This document shows positions 18,786 through 27,334 of a stretch of 64,000 nucleotides of DNA, in pieces. Source of the DNA: SB11 sp943370295 (GTDB taxonomy: Bacteria; Bacteroidota; Bacteroidia; UBA8524); the NCBI GenBank assembly GCA_943370295.1, contig CALRQL020000001.1, forward strand, positions 124,001 to 188,000. Direction: 5' to 3'. The translations under genes and the position numbers were made by a program. Position 1 is the stretch's first letter. Each line of letters starts with the position of its first letter. The notes below the pieces were generated by a model that was not told where the DNA came from, did no database searches, and worked only from the letters and a program-made list of their open reading frames with translations.

Positions 18786-19454
18786 TTATTTGTTTACCAG
18801 CACCTCGTCAATCATGCCGTATTCTTTGGCTTCATCAGCTTTCATCCAGTAATCACGGTCGCCGTCGGCTTCTACTTTTTCGTAGCTTTGTCCTGTGTGG
18901 CGAGAAATAATTTCGTACAATTCTCCTTTTAGTTTCCTATAAAGGTTTGCTGTTATTTCAATATCACTTTGCTGACCTTGTGCACCTCCGTGTGGTTGGT
19001 GTATCATTACGCGGCTATGACGAAGGGCACTACGCTTGCCGGCGGCACCCGCACATAGCAATACAGCACCAAAGCTGGCCGCCATGCCGGTACAAATGGT
19101 GGCTACATCAGGTTTTATAAATTGCATCGTATCATAAATACCCAAGCCTGCAAATACTGAACCTCCGGGGCTGTTAATGTACATTTGTATATCACGCTTG
19201 GGGTCCATTGATTCAAGAAACAGAAACTGGGCTACAATGATGTTTGCAATTTCGTCATCCACTTCAGTACCCAAAAACACAATCCTATCGGCCATCAAAC
19301 GTGAGAAAACGTCAATTTCGCGAAAGTTTACGGGGCGTTCCTCAATTACCGTGCGCGTCATGTTTTGCAAAGTGCTGGTGAAACGGTGTGTGCTGAGGCT
19401 GCTAATTCCTAAGTGCTTAGTGGCGTACTTATTAAATTCTTTGCCAAAATCCAT
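18786..19454 (-). CDS. clpP: ClpP serine protease subunit, paralogue 2
   Basis: 222 residues from the ATG giving MDFGKEFNKY, which aligns exactly with the start of its neighbour; a longer frame reaching into the neighbouring clpP gene is unlikely to be used. The catalytic triad is intact: Ser127 in GMAASFG, His152 in VMIHQP and Asp197. It is about 80% identical to the paralogue 28 bp upstream. Differences concentrate in residues 8-30 (the N-terminal axial-loop region) and in the handle helix around 165-180. It has Phe at the position after the catalytic Ser where most ClpP have Met. The N-terminus begins directly with the mature-like sequence. It is the second gene of the clpP-clpP operon and probably forms the tetradecameric peptidase with ClpX. 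Confidence 0.95.
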   Translation of the reverse strand: MDFGKEFNKYATKHLGISSLSTHRFTSTLQNMTRTVIEERPVNFREIDVFSRLMADRIVFLGTEVDDEIANIIVAQFLFLESMDPKRDIQMYINSPGGSVFAGLGIYDTMQFIKPDVATICTGMAASFGAVLLCAGAAGKRSALRHSRVMIHQPHGGAQGQQSDIEITANLYRKLKGELYEIISRHTGQSYEKVEADGDRDYWMKADEAKEYGMIDEVLVNK

Positions 19455-19482
19455 AGTTTTAATGTTTAAGTAAATTAATTGT

Positions 19483-20154
19483 TTAGCGTTTGCGGGTAAG
19501 CACCTCGTCAATCATTCCGTACTGTTTGGCTTCATCAGCTTTCATCCAGTAGTCACGGTCGGCATCTTTTTCAACTTTGTCAAAAGGTTGGCCGCTATGG
19601 TTGGCAATAATGTCGTACAGTTCTTTTTTCAATTTTTTAATCTCGCGGGCAGTTATTTCAATATCGCTCTCTTGGCCTTGTGCGCCGCCCATCGGTTGGT
19701 GTATCATTACACGGCTGTGCTCCAAACCGCTGCGTTTGCCGGCTGCACCTGCACACAACAATACAGCTCCCATACTGGCTGCCATACCTGTGCAAATGGT
19801 AGCTACATCAGGTTTTATGAATTGCATGGTATCGTAAATACCCAAACCTGCATATACTGATCCGCCGGGGCTGTTTACATACATTTGGATATCACGTTTG
19901 GCATCCATCGACTCCAAAAACAGGAATTGCGCTACAATGATGTTGGCAATGTAATCATCAATACCCGTTCCCAAAAACACAATCCTATCGGCCATCAAGC
20001 GAGAGAAAACGTCAATCTCACGAAAGTTCACAGGGCGCTCTTCAATCACCGTGCGGGTCATATTTTCAACCGAGTTTATATACTTATCGGTGTGCAAACT
20101 GTTAATGCCCCTGTGTTTGGTGGCATACTTGCGGAACTCTTTACCAAAATCCAT
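19483..20154 (-). CDS. clpP: ClpP serine protease subunit, paralogue 1
   Basis: 223 residues. The ClpP fold signatures are present: NSPGGSV.AGL around residues 94-104, catalytic Ser127 in GMAASMG, His152 in VMIHQPMGG, Asp197 and the C-terminal YGMIDEVL. It is the first gene of a tandem pair with a near-identical paralogue 28 bp downstream, and clpX lies further downstream. The core (residues 31-60) is identical between the two copies, while the N-terminal 30 residues differ at about a dozen places. This suggests a duplication with retention of activity and divergence at the ATPase-facing pore. Both copies could form homo- or hetero-oligomeric chambers. Confidence 0.96.
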   Translation of the reverse strand: MDFGKEFRKYATKHRGINSLHTDKYINSVENMTRTVIEERPVNFREIDVFSRLMADRIVFLGTGIDDYIANIIVAQFLFLESMDAKRDIQMYVNSPGGSVYAGLGIYDTMQFIKPDVATICTGMAASMGAVLLCAGAAGKRSGLEHSRVMIHQPMGGAQGQESDIEITAREIKKLKKELYDIIANHSGQPFDKVEKDADRDYWMKADEAKQYGMIDEVLTRKR

Positions 20155-20353
20155 ATTATTTTTTTTAAGGGTGAATTTTCAAAGTGTAATCAACAAAAAA
20201 AAAACCAACTGTGCAAAACGGTAAAATTGGCAGGCTGGTTTCTATTAATCGACACTTATTGGCGATGAATTGCTGCAAATGGCAGAGCAATGTAACAAAC
20301 CTGAATTCAAAAAAAATCCGTATATTTATGATATACCAATACCTGAGAAACGT

Positions 20354-21004
20354 ATGAGAAATATAGTAACAGCATTTGCGGTATTGTGTTTAAGCCTTGG
20401 GCTGAAAGCACAAAAGGGTTTTTATTATGGAGGATTGTTTGGTATAGGGCAAGCCTCTTTTAATAGTTCTTCATTGGCAAATCAGTCAAATTTATTGATG
20501 ATTGGAGGAGGTGTAGCTGGTACCTATCAGTTTAATAATTATTTTGGTTTAACGGTGAACGGTTTGGTGGTTTCAAAAGGGACGAGTGCAACGGGCACTG
20601 TGCCGGGTACAATTTTTAATCCGGCGGAGGATTATGAAGAAACCTATCGGTTGCTATATGCTGAGGTGCCTTTGATGGCTAAACTAAGGTATGGGGGTAG
20701 AGGGTTTTATGGGAAGATTTTTGGTGGCCCCAGTTTTAACTTTAACCTGGGTGGTACGTATGATATTGATTATAAAAACAGCACTAACAAGGATATGAGC
20801 GGACAAAAAATTAACGGTTTGAAAGTGATGGAGACGGCATTAGTATATGGTGCAGGGATTGAGGTTGAAACCTCAGCCGCGGGTTTGTACTCGTTAGAGT
20901 TTTGCATGAGCCAAGGCTTAAGCGGTATTGCCAAAACGGTAATGGGCGGCAATGAAATTAAAAACGAATACTTTTCTATTTGTTTGGGCTGGAGCCTTAA
21001 CTAA
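20354..21004 (+). CDS. Outer-membrane beta-barrel protein (porin family, OmpW/PorT-like)
   Basis: 216 residues from the ATG at 20354; a longer frame from 20270 adds an N-terminus without signal-peptide character, so the internal ATG is preferred. It has a signal peptide MRNIVTAFAVLCLSLGLKA then Q. The body alternates amphipathic strands (GGLFGIGQASF, YFGLTVNGLVVSKG, AEVPLMAKLRYGG, YGKIFGGPSFNFNLGG) and ends with a strand ICLGWSLN, typical of the small 8-stranded barrels common in Bacteroidota (PF13568-like). It is divergent from the clpP operon, with about 200 bp between the two starts. The function is not deducible beyond outer-membrane localisation. Confidence 0.8.
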   Translation: MRNIVTAFAVLCLSLGLKAQKGFYYGGLFGIGQASFNSSSLANQSNLLMIGGGVAGTYQFNNYFGLTVNGLVVSKGTSATGTVPGTIFNPAEDYEETYRLLYAEVPLMAKLRYGGRGFYGKIFGGPSFNFNLGGTYDIDYKNSTNKDMSGQKINGLKVMETALVYGAGIEVETSAAGLYSLEFCMSQGLSGIAKTVMGGNEIKNEYFSICLGWSLN

Positions 21005-21007
21005 ATA

Positions 21008-21634
21008 CTAAACGGCTGCAGGGTAGTAATGTGATAGTATTTCTATCCCAATACCTATAATCAGGTTTATCAGCAGGATATTGCGTAAACTGAAAATGAA
21101 CTTATCTGATATATTTTCAGGTAATCGGGTCACAATTTTTTCAACCAAATTATCTATGGCTGCATTTTTTTGTTCGACGGTACCTTGTTTGTTTACCTGT
21201 ATCAGCTGCTCCCATTCGGTTTTGTAGCCGGATAGTTTTACGATAAAACGCACCAGTCTTAACTCGCCTGAACTTGCGGCAATGGATGAACCTTTGTCTG
21301 TAACTAACAAGCCTAATTTGCTGTGGGCTACTTTGCCCAATATGCCCGTAAGAAACCCTTGGTTTTTTTCGATTGCTTTGCTGATGGCAAGTCCCATGCC
21401 GCTTAAGTAGCCTAAATAAAAATATATTGCAGGGAAAGCTGCAAACAAAAGCACTATCATAAGGGCTGCAAGTGCTATGTGCCAACCGCCGGTTCCGAAC
21501 AGTTTAATGTACCAGCCTACTTTTATTACGCCGTATATCCAATTGACGGCTAAACCAACTACGGCAAATTTTATTACTGAAAGTACCGACCAGCCTGCTA
21601 TGCGGGCATAGTCTTTTATGTCTCCTGTTTGCAT
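21008..21634 (-). CDS. Conserved membrane protein of unknown function
   Basis: 208 residues. Hydrophobic segments appear at roughly residues 15-35, 48-78 (probably one or two helices, including ALAALMIVLLFAAFPAIYFYLGYLSG) and 182-202 (ILLINLIIGIGIEILSH). A soluble middle section (residues 85-180) is rich in charged residues. I recognise no enzyme motif. It is convergent with the beta-barrel gene, with 3 bp between the stops, and a terminator-like hairpin lies 24 bp upstream of its start, so its promoter must lie between them or it is read through from further up. Its role is unknown. Confidence 0.7.
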   Translation of the reverse strand: MQTGDIKDYARIAGWSVLSVIKFAVVGLAVNWIYGVIKVGWYIKLFGTGGWHIALAALMIVLLFAAFPAIYFYLGYLSGMGLAISKAIEKNQGFLTGILGKVAHSKLGLLVTDKGSSIAASSGELRLVRFIVKLSGYKTEWEQLIQVNKQGTVEQKNAAIDNLVEKIVTRLPENISDKFIFSLRNILLINLIIGIGIEILSHYYPAAV

Positions 21635-21657
21635 ATTGAGGACGAAAGATACAAAAA

Positions 21658-21681
21658 GCCTGCTTACAAAAGTAAGCAGGC
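21658..21681 (-). terminator. Terminator-like hairpin upstream of the 21.0-21.6 kb membrane protein
   Basis: A perfect 10-bp stem (gcctgcttac / gtaagcaggc) with a 4-nt loop; on the minus strand it is followed by a T-run. It lies downstream of a ~175-bp stretch with no protein gene, itself bounded upstream by the aconitase terminator. This raises the possibility of a small RNA between the two hairpins. Confidence 0.65.
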
Positions 21682-21860
21682 CAGCAAATAAGGCAGCAAG
21701 CCAATAAGGTTGCTACGTTATACCATAGGTTTATTATGGTTTTAGCAGAATTATGCAAACCTATGGTGCGGCAAAACGATATACTATTACTAAGTAATAA
21801 GTGGGCAGTTATGGCAATAAGTGGACGATACTGCCGATAATCGGCGGGGATATAAATAAA

Positions 21861-21885
21861 AAAAGCAGGCCATCGGCCTGCTTTT
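21861..21885 (-). terminator. Rho-independent terminator of the aconitase gene
   Basis: An 11-bp perfect stem (aaaagcaggcc / ggcctgctttt) with a 3-nt loop, T-rich on the minus strand. It is 37 bp beyond the aconitase stop codon. Confidence 0.85.
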
Positions 21886-21922
21886 AATATGGGTATGATG
21901 CCCGATTAATTCGTTAAAACGA

Positions 21923-24190
21923 TTAACCGTTGGCTTGTTTGCGGATGATGTTTAGGGCACCACCGGCTTTAAACCACTCAATTTGTTGGTCGTTGTAGGT
22001 GTGATTTACGGTAATTTCATCCACACTGCCGTCGGCGTGTTTCAATACCACTGTTAATGGTTTGCCGGGGCTAAATGTAGTAAGACCTACGATATCAATT
22101 TTATCGTTTTCCTGAATTTTTTCGTAATCCTCTTTGTTGGCAAAGGTAAGTGCCAACATACCTTGTTTTTTAAGGTTGGTTTCGTGGATACGGGCAAATG
22201 ATTTTACTAATATTACGCGAACACCCAAGTGACGGGGCTCCATAGCGGCGTGCTCACGTGATGAACCTTCGCCGTAGTTTTCGTCGCCCACCACTATGCT
22301 GCCAATTCCTGCGGCTTTGTATGCACGTTGGGTAGCAGGCACAGGGCCATATTCACCGGTAAGTTGGTTTTTAACGTTATCAGCACTGTCATTAAAGTAG
22401 TTGATAGCACCAATCAACATATTGTTTGAAATGTTATCCAAGTGTCCGCGGAATTTTAACCAAGGACCTGCCATACTGATGTGGTCGGTGGTACACTTGC
22501 CTTTTGCTTTAATCAACAGGTAAAGGTCTTTTAAGTCAGTACCTTCCCATGCAGCAAACGGGTCAAGCAATTGTAAACGGTTGCTCGCAGGGTCAACAAT
22601 TACTTTCACACTGCTACCGTCAGCGGCAGGTGCTTGGTAACCAGCATCCTCAACATCAAAACCTTTAGCGGGTAATTCAATACCTTTGGGTTCATCCAAC
22701 TTCACTTGCTCACCTTTTTCGTTGGTAAGAGTATCGGTAATTGGGTTAAAGGTAAGGTCGCCGGCAATAGCAAACGCAGTTACAATTTCAGGTGAAGCTA
22801 CAAATGCGTGAGTATTTGGGTTACCGTCGTTACGTTTTGCAAAGTTGCGGTTAAATGAGGTAATGATTGAATTTTTACGGTTAGGGTCGCTGGTGTGGCG
22901 CGCCCATTGGCCAATACAAGGGCCACAGGCGTTTGCCAATACAACACCACCCATTTGGTCAAAAGTGTTCAAATACCCGTCGCGTTCAACGGTGTAGCGC
23001 ACCATCTCAGAACCGGGGGTAATAGTAAACTCAGCTTTTGTTTTAAGGTTTTTATCAATGGCTTGTTGAGCAACTGATGCTGCACGGGTAATATCTTCAT
23101 ACGAAGAGTTGGTGCAACTGCCTATCAAACCTACCTCAAGGGTAGCGGGCCAGTTGTTTTCTTTAACGGCAGCAGCAAATTTGCTAAGCGGCCAAGCCAA
23201 ATCAGGAGTAAAGGGGCCATTTACATGAGGCTCTAACTCGCTAAGATTAATTTCTATTACTTGATCAAAGTATTTCTCAGGATTTGCATATACCTCAGCA
23301 TCACCGGTAAGGTGTTCGGCAATCGCATCGGCAAGGTCGGCAACTTCGGCACGGGCTGTACCGCGCAGGTAATCGCCCATTGCTTTATCGTAACCGAATA
23401 TTGAGGTAGTAGCACCAATTTCAGCACCCATGTTACAAATAGTGCCTTTACCAGTACAAGATATGTTTGAAGCACCTTCGCCAAAATATTCAACTATGGC
23501 ACCTGTGCCGCCTTTTACGGTAAGTATGCCTGCTACCTTCAAAATAACGTCTTTGGCACTGGTCCAGCCGCTCATTTTTCCGGTAAGTTTCACACCTATT
23601 AATTTAGGGAATTTAAGCTCCCAAGGTAAGCCAGCCATAACGTCGCAAGCATCAGCACCACCCACACCAATGGCAACCATACCCAAACCACCTGCGTTTA
23701 CAGTGTGGCTATCGGTACCAATCATCATTGCGCCCGGGAAAGCGTAGTTTTCAAGTACTACTTGGTGGATAATACCGGCACCGGGTTTCCAAAAACCAAT
23801 ACCGTATTTGTTTGATACAGAAGAAAGGAAATCGTACACCTCTTTGTTAGTGTCGATAGCAGTTTGCAAATCTTCAATAGCTCCTGTTTTTGCTTGAATC
23901 AAGTGGTCACAGTGCACAGTTGAAGGAACCGCTACCTTATCGCGGCCTGCTTGCATAAATTGTAGCAATGCCATCTGTGCGGTAGCATCTTGCATGGCTA
24001 CACGGTCGGGGGCAAAATCTACATACGACTTTCCACGCTCGTAAGCAGTGGTGGCGGCACCGTCCCAAAGGTGCGAGTACAGTATTTTTTCTGTAAGGGT
24101 AAGAGGCCTTCCCAAAGCACTGCGCGCAGCACTAATCTTTTCAGGCATTTGGGCATAGGTTTTCTTTATCAGGTCGAGGTCGAATACCAT
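21923..24190 (-). CDS. Aconitate hydratase (mitochondrial-type)
   Basis: 755 residues, the length of the mitochondrial/Bacteroidota aconitase type rather than the ~890-residue AcnA. It isomerises citrate to isocitrate in the TCA cycle using a [4Fe-4S] cluster. Cluster ligands are Cys359 (GSCTNSS), Cys422 and Cys425 (ACGPCIG). Other hallmarks are GTDSHTVNAGGLGM, the C-terminal swivel-domain motif YGEGSSREHAA with the active-site Ser, and TTDHISMAGPW. The start ATG follows an AT-rich leader containing, on the minus strand, a TATTTTTG sequence that fits the Bacteroidota -7 element. It is monocistronic, with its own terminator. Confidence 0.97.
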   Translation of the reverse strand: MVFDLDLIKKTYAQMPEKISAARSALGRPLTLTEKILYSHLWDGAATTAYERGKSYVDFAPDRVAMQDATAQMALLQFMQAGRDKVAVPSTVHCDHLIQAKTGAIEDLQTAIDTNKEVYDFLSSVSNKYGIGFWKPGAGIIHQVVLENYAFPGAMMIGTDSHTVNAGGLGMVAIGVGGADACDVMAGLPWELKFPKLIGVKLTGKMSGWTSAKDVILKVAGILTVKGGTGAIVEYFGEGASNISCTGKGTICNMGAEIGATTSIFGYDKAMGDYLRGTARAEVADLADAIAEHLTGDAEVYANPEKYFDQVIEINLSELEPHVNGPFTPDLAWPLSKFAAAVKENNWPATLEVGLIGSCTNSSYEDITRAASVAQQAIDKNLKTKAEFTITPGSEMVRYTVERDGYLNTFDQMGGVVLANACGPCIGQWARHTSDPNRKNSIITSFNRNFAKRNDGNPNTHAFVASPEIVTAFAIAGDLTFNPITDTLTNEKGEQVKLDEPKGIELPAKGFDVEDAGYQAPAADGSSVKVIVDPASNRLQLLDPFAAWEGTDLKDLYLLIKAKGKCTTDHISMAGPWLKFRGHLDNISNNMLIGAINYFNDSADNVKNQLTGEYGPVPATQRAYKAAGIGSIVVGDENYGEGSSREHAAMEPRHLGVRVILVKSFARIHETNLKKQGMLALTFANKEDYEKIQENDKIDIVGLTTFSPGKPLTVVLKHADGSVDEITVNHTYNDQQIEWFKAGGALNIIRKQANG

Positions 24191-24709
24191 AATTATTTAG
24201 AATTTTTTAAGGAAGTGCAAAAATAAGGTAAAGTAAGGATAAATGCTTTTTACACTTTACTTTATACTAATTCTAAACAAGGAGGATATGCAAATGGTTT
24301 TGAGTGGGTACGTTATGGGTTGAGGTTGACTCAAAAGTAAGGGGTTGAAACCCCCTTCTGTTACAATTACCTTTTTGTGAAGGACTTAAGTCCTTCACAA
24401 AAAGGTAATTACAAAAGTGATTGGTGTTAACCTATCGGGGCAAAAAAAGAACCGCTCTGATGAATTTTTTATCAGTATCAGTAAGCGGAGACAGGTATAA
24501 CAATCCCCAAATTACTTGCAAACACTCTTCATTGTGCGGATTAAAAGTGTCCCAAATTGTCCCACTTGTTTGTTACACGTAAACCCTTGTGTTAGTAGGT
24601 GTGTCGGTTGTCCCACGTGTCCCGCAGTAAATTGAAAAGTAAAAATGGAAGTTGAAGCTATTTTTGAGTTAGCAGGCAAAATTTTTCGGGTAGGATTTTC
24701 AATCCTGCA
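24191..24709. other. Intergenic region holding aconitase promoter and a palindromic repeat
   Basis: About 520 bp without a gene. The right-most part of the aconitase leader (24191-24250) probably holds its promoter. Positions 24331-24446 are copy 1 of a dispersed palindromic repeat. The remaining ~260 bp, up to the arginase-like stop codon, show no gene or recognisable structure. Confidence 0.6.
24331..24446. repeat. Dispersed palindromic repeat, copy 1
   Basis: A 116-bp unit about 94% identical to 29041-29156. It contains three foldable parts: a small hairpin (ggggtt / aacccc), a perfect 46-bp palindrome centred at cttaag near 24387, and a third imperfect hairpin ending cctatc. It carries no coding capacity. 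The structure is like a REP/MITE-type element. No target-site duplication is evident. Confidence 0.85.
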
Positions 24710-25831
24710 TCAGGTATATTTTTGGAATACACGCCACCAACGGTCGGGCATCTCATTGTTGCAGGCTACTTGGTAATCGGCATAGCTGCAAGGCACTACG
24801 ATAGGGAAGGTGTTTTCTTTGTGATTTTTGGGGTGGGGTATTTCCATCCACCAGCGGGCAGTGGTTTTGCTTTTGTAAAAGACAATCTCGTGTTGGCCTT
24901 CGTTAAGGGCGGTTCGGTATTGCAAAAACTTCTCCTGTTCTTTTACAGGGTCTTCGTCTTTGCGTAGCGATACCCCTTCGGCAAAATACCAAATCATTTG
25001 CGCCACCAGTTGTGCTGTGCTTACTTGTGAGTTGGGCAAACCATAGAAGCCAATGCTTTGCAAACGCGGGCTGATGCCTGCGTAACGGGCTATCTGGCAG
25101 GCCTCTTCGGCACTAATACCATTTGGGGTAGAGCCGGGGCTGCCCAATGCATCAGCATATTTTATACAAGCCAAATCAAAAACACACACTTTTGAGTTGC
25201 GCAAGCTGGGTTCAGTAATATCAGGGTTTCCGCGCAAAACGCCTAAACGCACGGTATCAAAGTACATTTTTTCAAAAGCCATTAGAGCCTCCTCATCGCA
25301 CAAATAGGTTTGGTAGCCCATGTGGTTAAGGTTGAAAAGATGATTAGGTTCGTGCGATACGATGCGGTACACTAAGTCCTCTTCGTTGATAGATACTTTA
25401 TTGTCAAAAACAGTTACTTCGGTAAACCTGCTCAGATCATCAAATGCAGCGTATTGGCCAACGCCGACTAATTGATGGTTCCCGAGGATAACAGACACTA
25501 CATTTTGCGAGGCCAGTTCGTTCACCACTGTTCTAACCGCATACAAGGTGTCGTCGGCAGTTTCACCGGGTATAATGTTGCCCAAATCAACCATGGTTAA
25601 TCCCGGAAACTTATAATATAAGCTATACAGTTCATTTCGCTGCTCAGTAAATGCTGTTTGGGCATCTTTTTGCTCAGCACCGCCCAAGCGATTATCATAC
25701 ACGCCGAACAGTGCTATTTTAAAGCCAGCGGTGTCGGGAAATTTGCTTTTGTGTTGCACAATGTTCCCAGAGAATCGACGACGTTCGTCGGACACATCTA
25801 TCCTAACCGGATAAAAAAACTTTTCAATCAT
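24710..25831 (-). CDS. Arginase/formimidoylglutamase-fold protein with degenerate metal site
   Basis: 373 residues with the layout of the ureohydrolase (arginase/agmatinase/formiminoglutamase) fold. The order is GVYDNRLGG near the N-terminus, SVILGNHQ where the family has GGDHS, a short IVSHEP where DAHxD is expected, and VFDLACIKYADALGSPGSTPNGIS where the SxDxDxxDP loop and following GTP motif lie. One His and one Asp survive, but several canonical Mn-binding aspartates are replaced (Ser, Pro, Ala or Cys). I therefore call it an arginase-fold relative of doubtful hydrolase activity. Similar divergent forms are annotated as formimidoylglutamase in many Bacteroidota. It is encoded alone, on the minus strand, between repeat copy 1 and the THUMP-like methyltransferase. 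Confidence 0.7.
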   Translation of the reverse strand: MIEKFFYPVRIDVSDERRRFSGNIVQHKSKFPDTAGFKIALFGVYDNRLGGAEQKDAQTAFTEQRNELYSLYYKFPGLTMVDLGNIIPGETADDTLYAVRTVVNELASQNVVSVILGNHQLVGVGQYAAFDDLSRFTEVTVFDNKVSINEEDLVYRIVSHEPNHLFNLNHMGYQTYLCDEEALMAFEKMYFDTVRLGVLRGNPDITEPSLRNSKVCVFDLACIKYADALGSPGSTPNGISAEEACQIARYAGISPRLQSIGFYGLPNSQVSTAQLVAQMIWYFAEGVSLRKDEDPVKEQEKFLQYRTALNEGQHEIVFYKSKTTARWWMEIPHPKNHKENTFPIVVPCSYADYQVACNNEMPDRWWRVFQKYT

Positions 25832-25985
25832 AAAACTACCCCGACAAATAAACCTATTTATAGTTGAAAGTTACCCCACAGTTTATCAACTATTGCATGT
25901 GTGTGATTTGTATGTGTTTTATTAAAATAAAGTGTGCTTTACTGCAAATGTATAAGGGCGGTGTATTAGCTATACATCTGTTTTA

Positions 25986-27176
25986 TCAAGGCCTGCAATG
26001 AAACATTATTCCTTTGCTGCCCTGTTGGGTGAAAAACAGATATTCGTTTCCTCCGTCCTTAATTTTGAACAATTTTTTTATCTCGTCAACCGATAGTCTG
26101 AAATTGCGCTTGGCCACATTAGCTTTTTGCAGTTTGTGTTGCTTTATGTAGGCTGTTATGCTTGCTTTGGCAAAGGGTATGGCGTTTATGATTGAAAATT
26201 GACGCCCCATAAAATCTTCAACAGGAGTGGTGCCGGTATAATAAGCCGTTTTGGCATCTATACTGCCCAACGCAAATTGGGTTGCGTAGGCATGGTGTAG
26301 TCCTGCTTTTATTATTGCGGTATTGGGTTCAAAAAAATAAGTGATATTTTCCTGTAGAGGTGGCGGCACATTAACAGGCACGGCGCTATATTCTTGCCAT
26401 ATATTGCCGTTATGGTTTGCTGCAACGATGCTAACAGCACCTTCAAAATTTTTTTTGGCAGTAAGTAAAATTTCTTTCACCTCATTTTTTACTGCAATCA
26501 CCCGTACCTCGTACACATTGCCCAACTGTTGTAAGGTGGTGTTAATATCCAATAGGGGTGATCCTTTTACAATCAAGGTTTTTGTTCGTTCCCATAATTG
26601 GGGGAGTAAAGCAATTATATCAGGGGTTGATTGTTGCAAAGTAATTTTCCGTTCTCCTTTTTCATCCCTTCGATCAGGGTCGGTATAAATGCAATCGAAG
26701 GTTTCATGGCTTTCGTGTAAATACTCCTCTGCCGTTTGCGTAATACGCATGGCATTTTTTATATCAAGTTTTTGAAAATTAAAAGCAACAATTTCATTTA
26801 ATGCCTCGTCATTATCAATAGTGACTGTGTGAGCAAAGTTTTGGGACAAGGCCCATTCGTCTACCCCTAAACCGCCGCCGAGAATAAGCAATTTTTTGCC
26901 TTTGATAAACGTTGATTTGTAAAGGGCCACTAATTGAGATGTTGATTGTTCATAACTGCGTTGCGAAAGCGCGCAGCGATTATCCACCCACAAAGGCAGT
27001 TTTTCAGCGGCTTTTTGGTATAGTTTAATCAGTTCTGCCAATGCAGCAGTATCGCAAGGTATTTTACCGCTGTATTTAAGAACAATTTGGGCAGGATCGT
27101 GGTTAATCAGTTTGTTTACATAAGGTTTACAATCCTCACTGCTTAGAAGTTCACATATTTTTTTGTAATTTTGCAT
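25986..27176 (-). CDS. THUMP-like domain class I methyltransferase (PG_1098 type)
   Basis: 396 residues with three parts. The first is a helical N-terminal region. The second is a SAM-binding Rossmann core with LLILGGGLGVDEWALS (motif I), VTIDND (acidic loop) and FDCIYTDPDRRD as the catalytic-loop DPxR motif. The third is a C-terminal ferredoxin-like/THUMP-like domain ending RLSVDEIKKLFKIKDGGNEYLFFT. This matches the Bacteroidota family whose structure was solved as PG_1098. An RNA substrate is likely from the family, but unproven. It is divergent from the small lipoprotein gene across a gap of under 50 bp. Confidence 0.85.
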   Translation of the reverse strand: MQNYKKICELLSSEDCKPYVNKLINHDPAQIVLKYSGKIPCDTAALAELIKLYQKAAEKLPLWVDNRCALSQRSYEQSTSQLVALYKSTFIKGKKLLILGGGLGVDEWALSQNFAHTVTIDNDEALNEIVAFNFQKLDIKNAMRITQTAEEYLHESHETFDCIYTDPDRRDEKGERKITLQQSTPDIIALLPQLWERTKTLIVKGSPLLDINTTLQQLGNVYEVRVIAVKNEVKEILLTAKKNFEGAVSIVAANHNGNIWQEYSAVPVNVPPPLQENITYFFEPNTAIIKAGLHHAYATQFALGSIDAKTAYYTGTTPVEDFMGRQFSIINAIPFAKASITAYIKQHKLQKANVAKRNFRLSVDEIKKLFKIKDGGNEYLFFTQQGSKGIMFHCRP

Positions 27177-27223
27177 AGAATTTAAGGATGCTAACGATAT
27201 ACTGGAGTTTAAACATTAAATAT

Positions 27224-27334
27224 ATGAAGAAGGTACTTGTTATTTTGCTGGTTATTGCGGGGCTGGGCGTATTAAGTTCTTGCCATAAAGACCAATGCCC
27301 ATCGTACAAAATTAGCACTGTGGTAGGAAAATAA
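27224..27334 (+). CDS. Small lipoprotein (36 aa) coupled to bacilliredoxin
   Basis: A short ORF reading MKKVLVILLVIAG, then GVLSSC at residues 15-20 (a lipobox with Cys20) and a 16-residue tail containing a second Cys (CHKDQCPSYK). The stop codon overlaps the start of the next gene as TAATG at 27332-27336, so translation is probably coupled. The length, signal peptide and overlap support a real gene rather than noise. The function is unknown; the paired cysteines and the bacilliredoxin neighbour suggest a thiol or metal role. Confidence 0.75.
   Translation: MKKVLVILLVIAGLGVLSSCHKDQCPSYKISTVVGK

Noticed and set aside
21504..21758. 84-residue minus-strand frame overlapping the membrane protein start and a terminator hairpin
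   Set aside because: It runs through the terminator-like hairpin and overlaps the better-supported gene in another frame.
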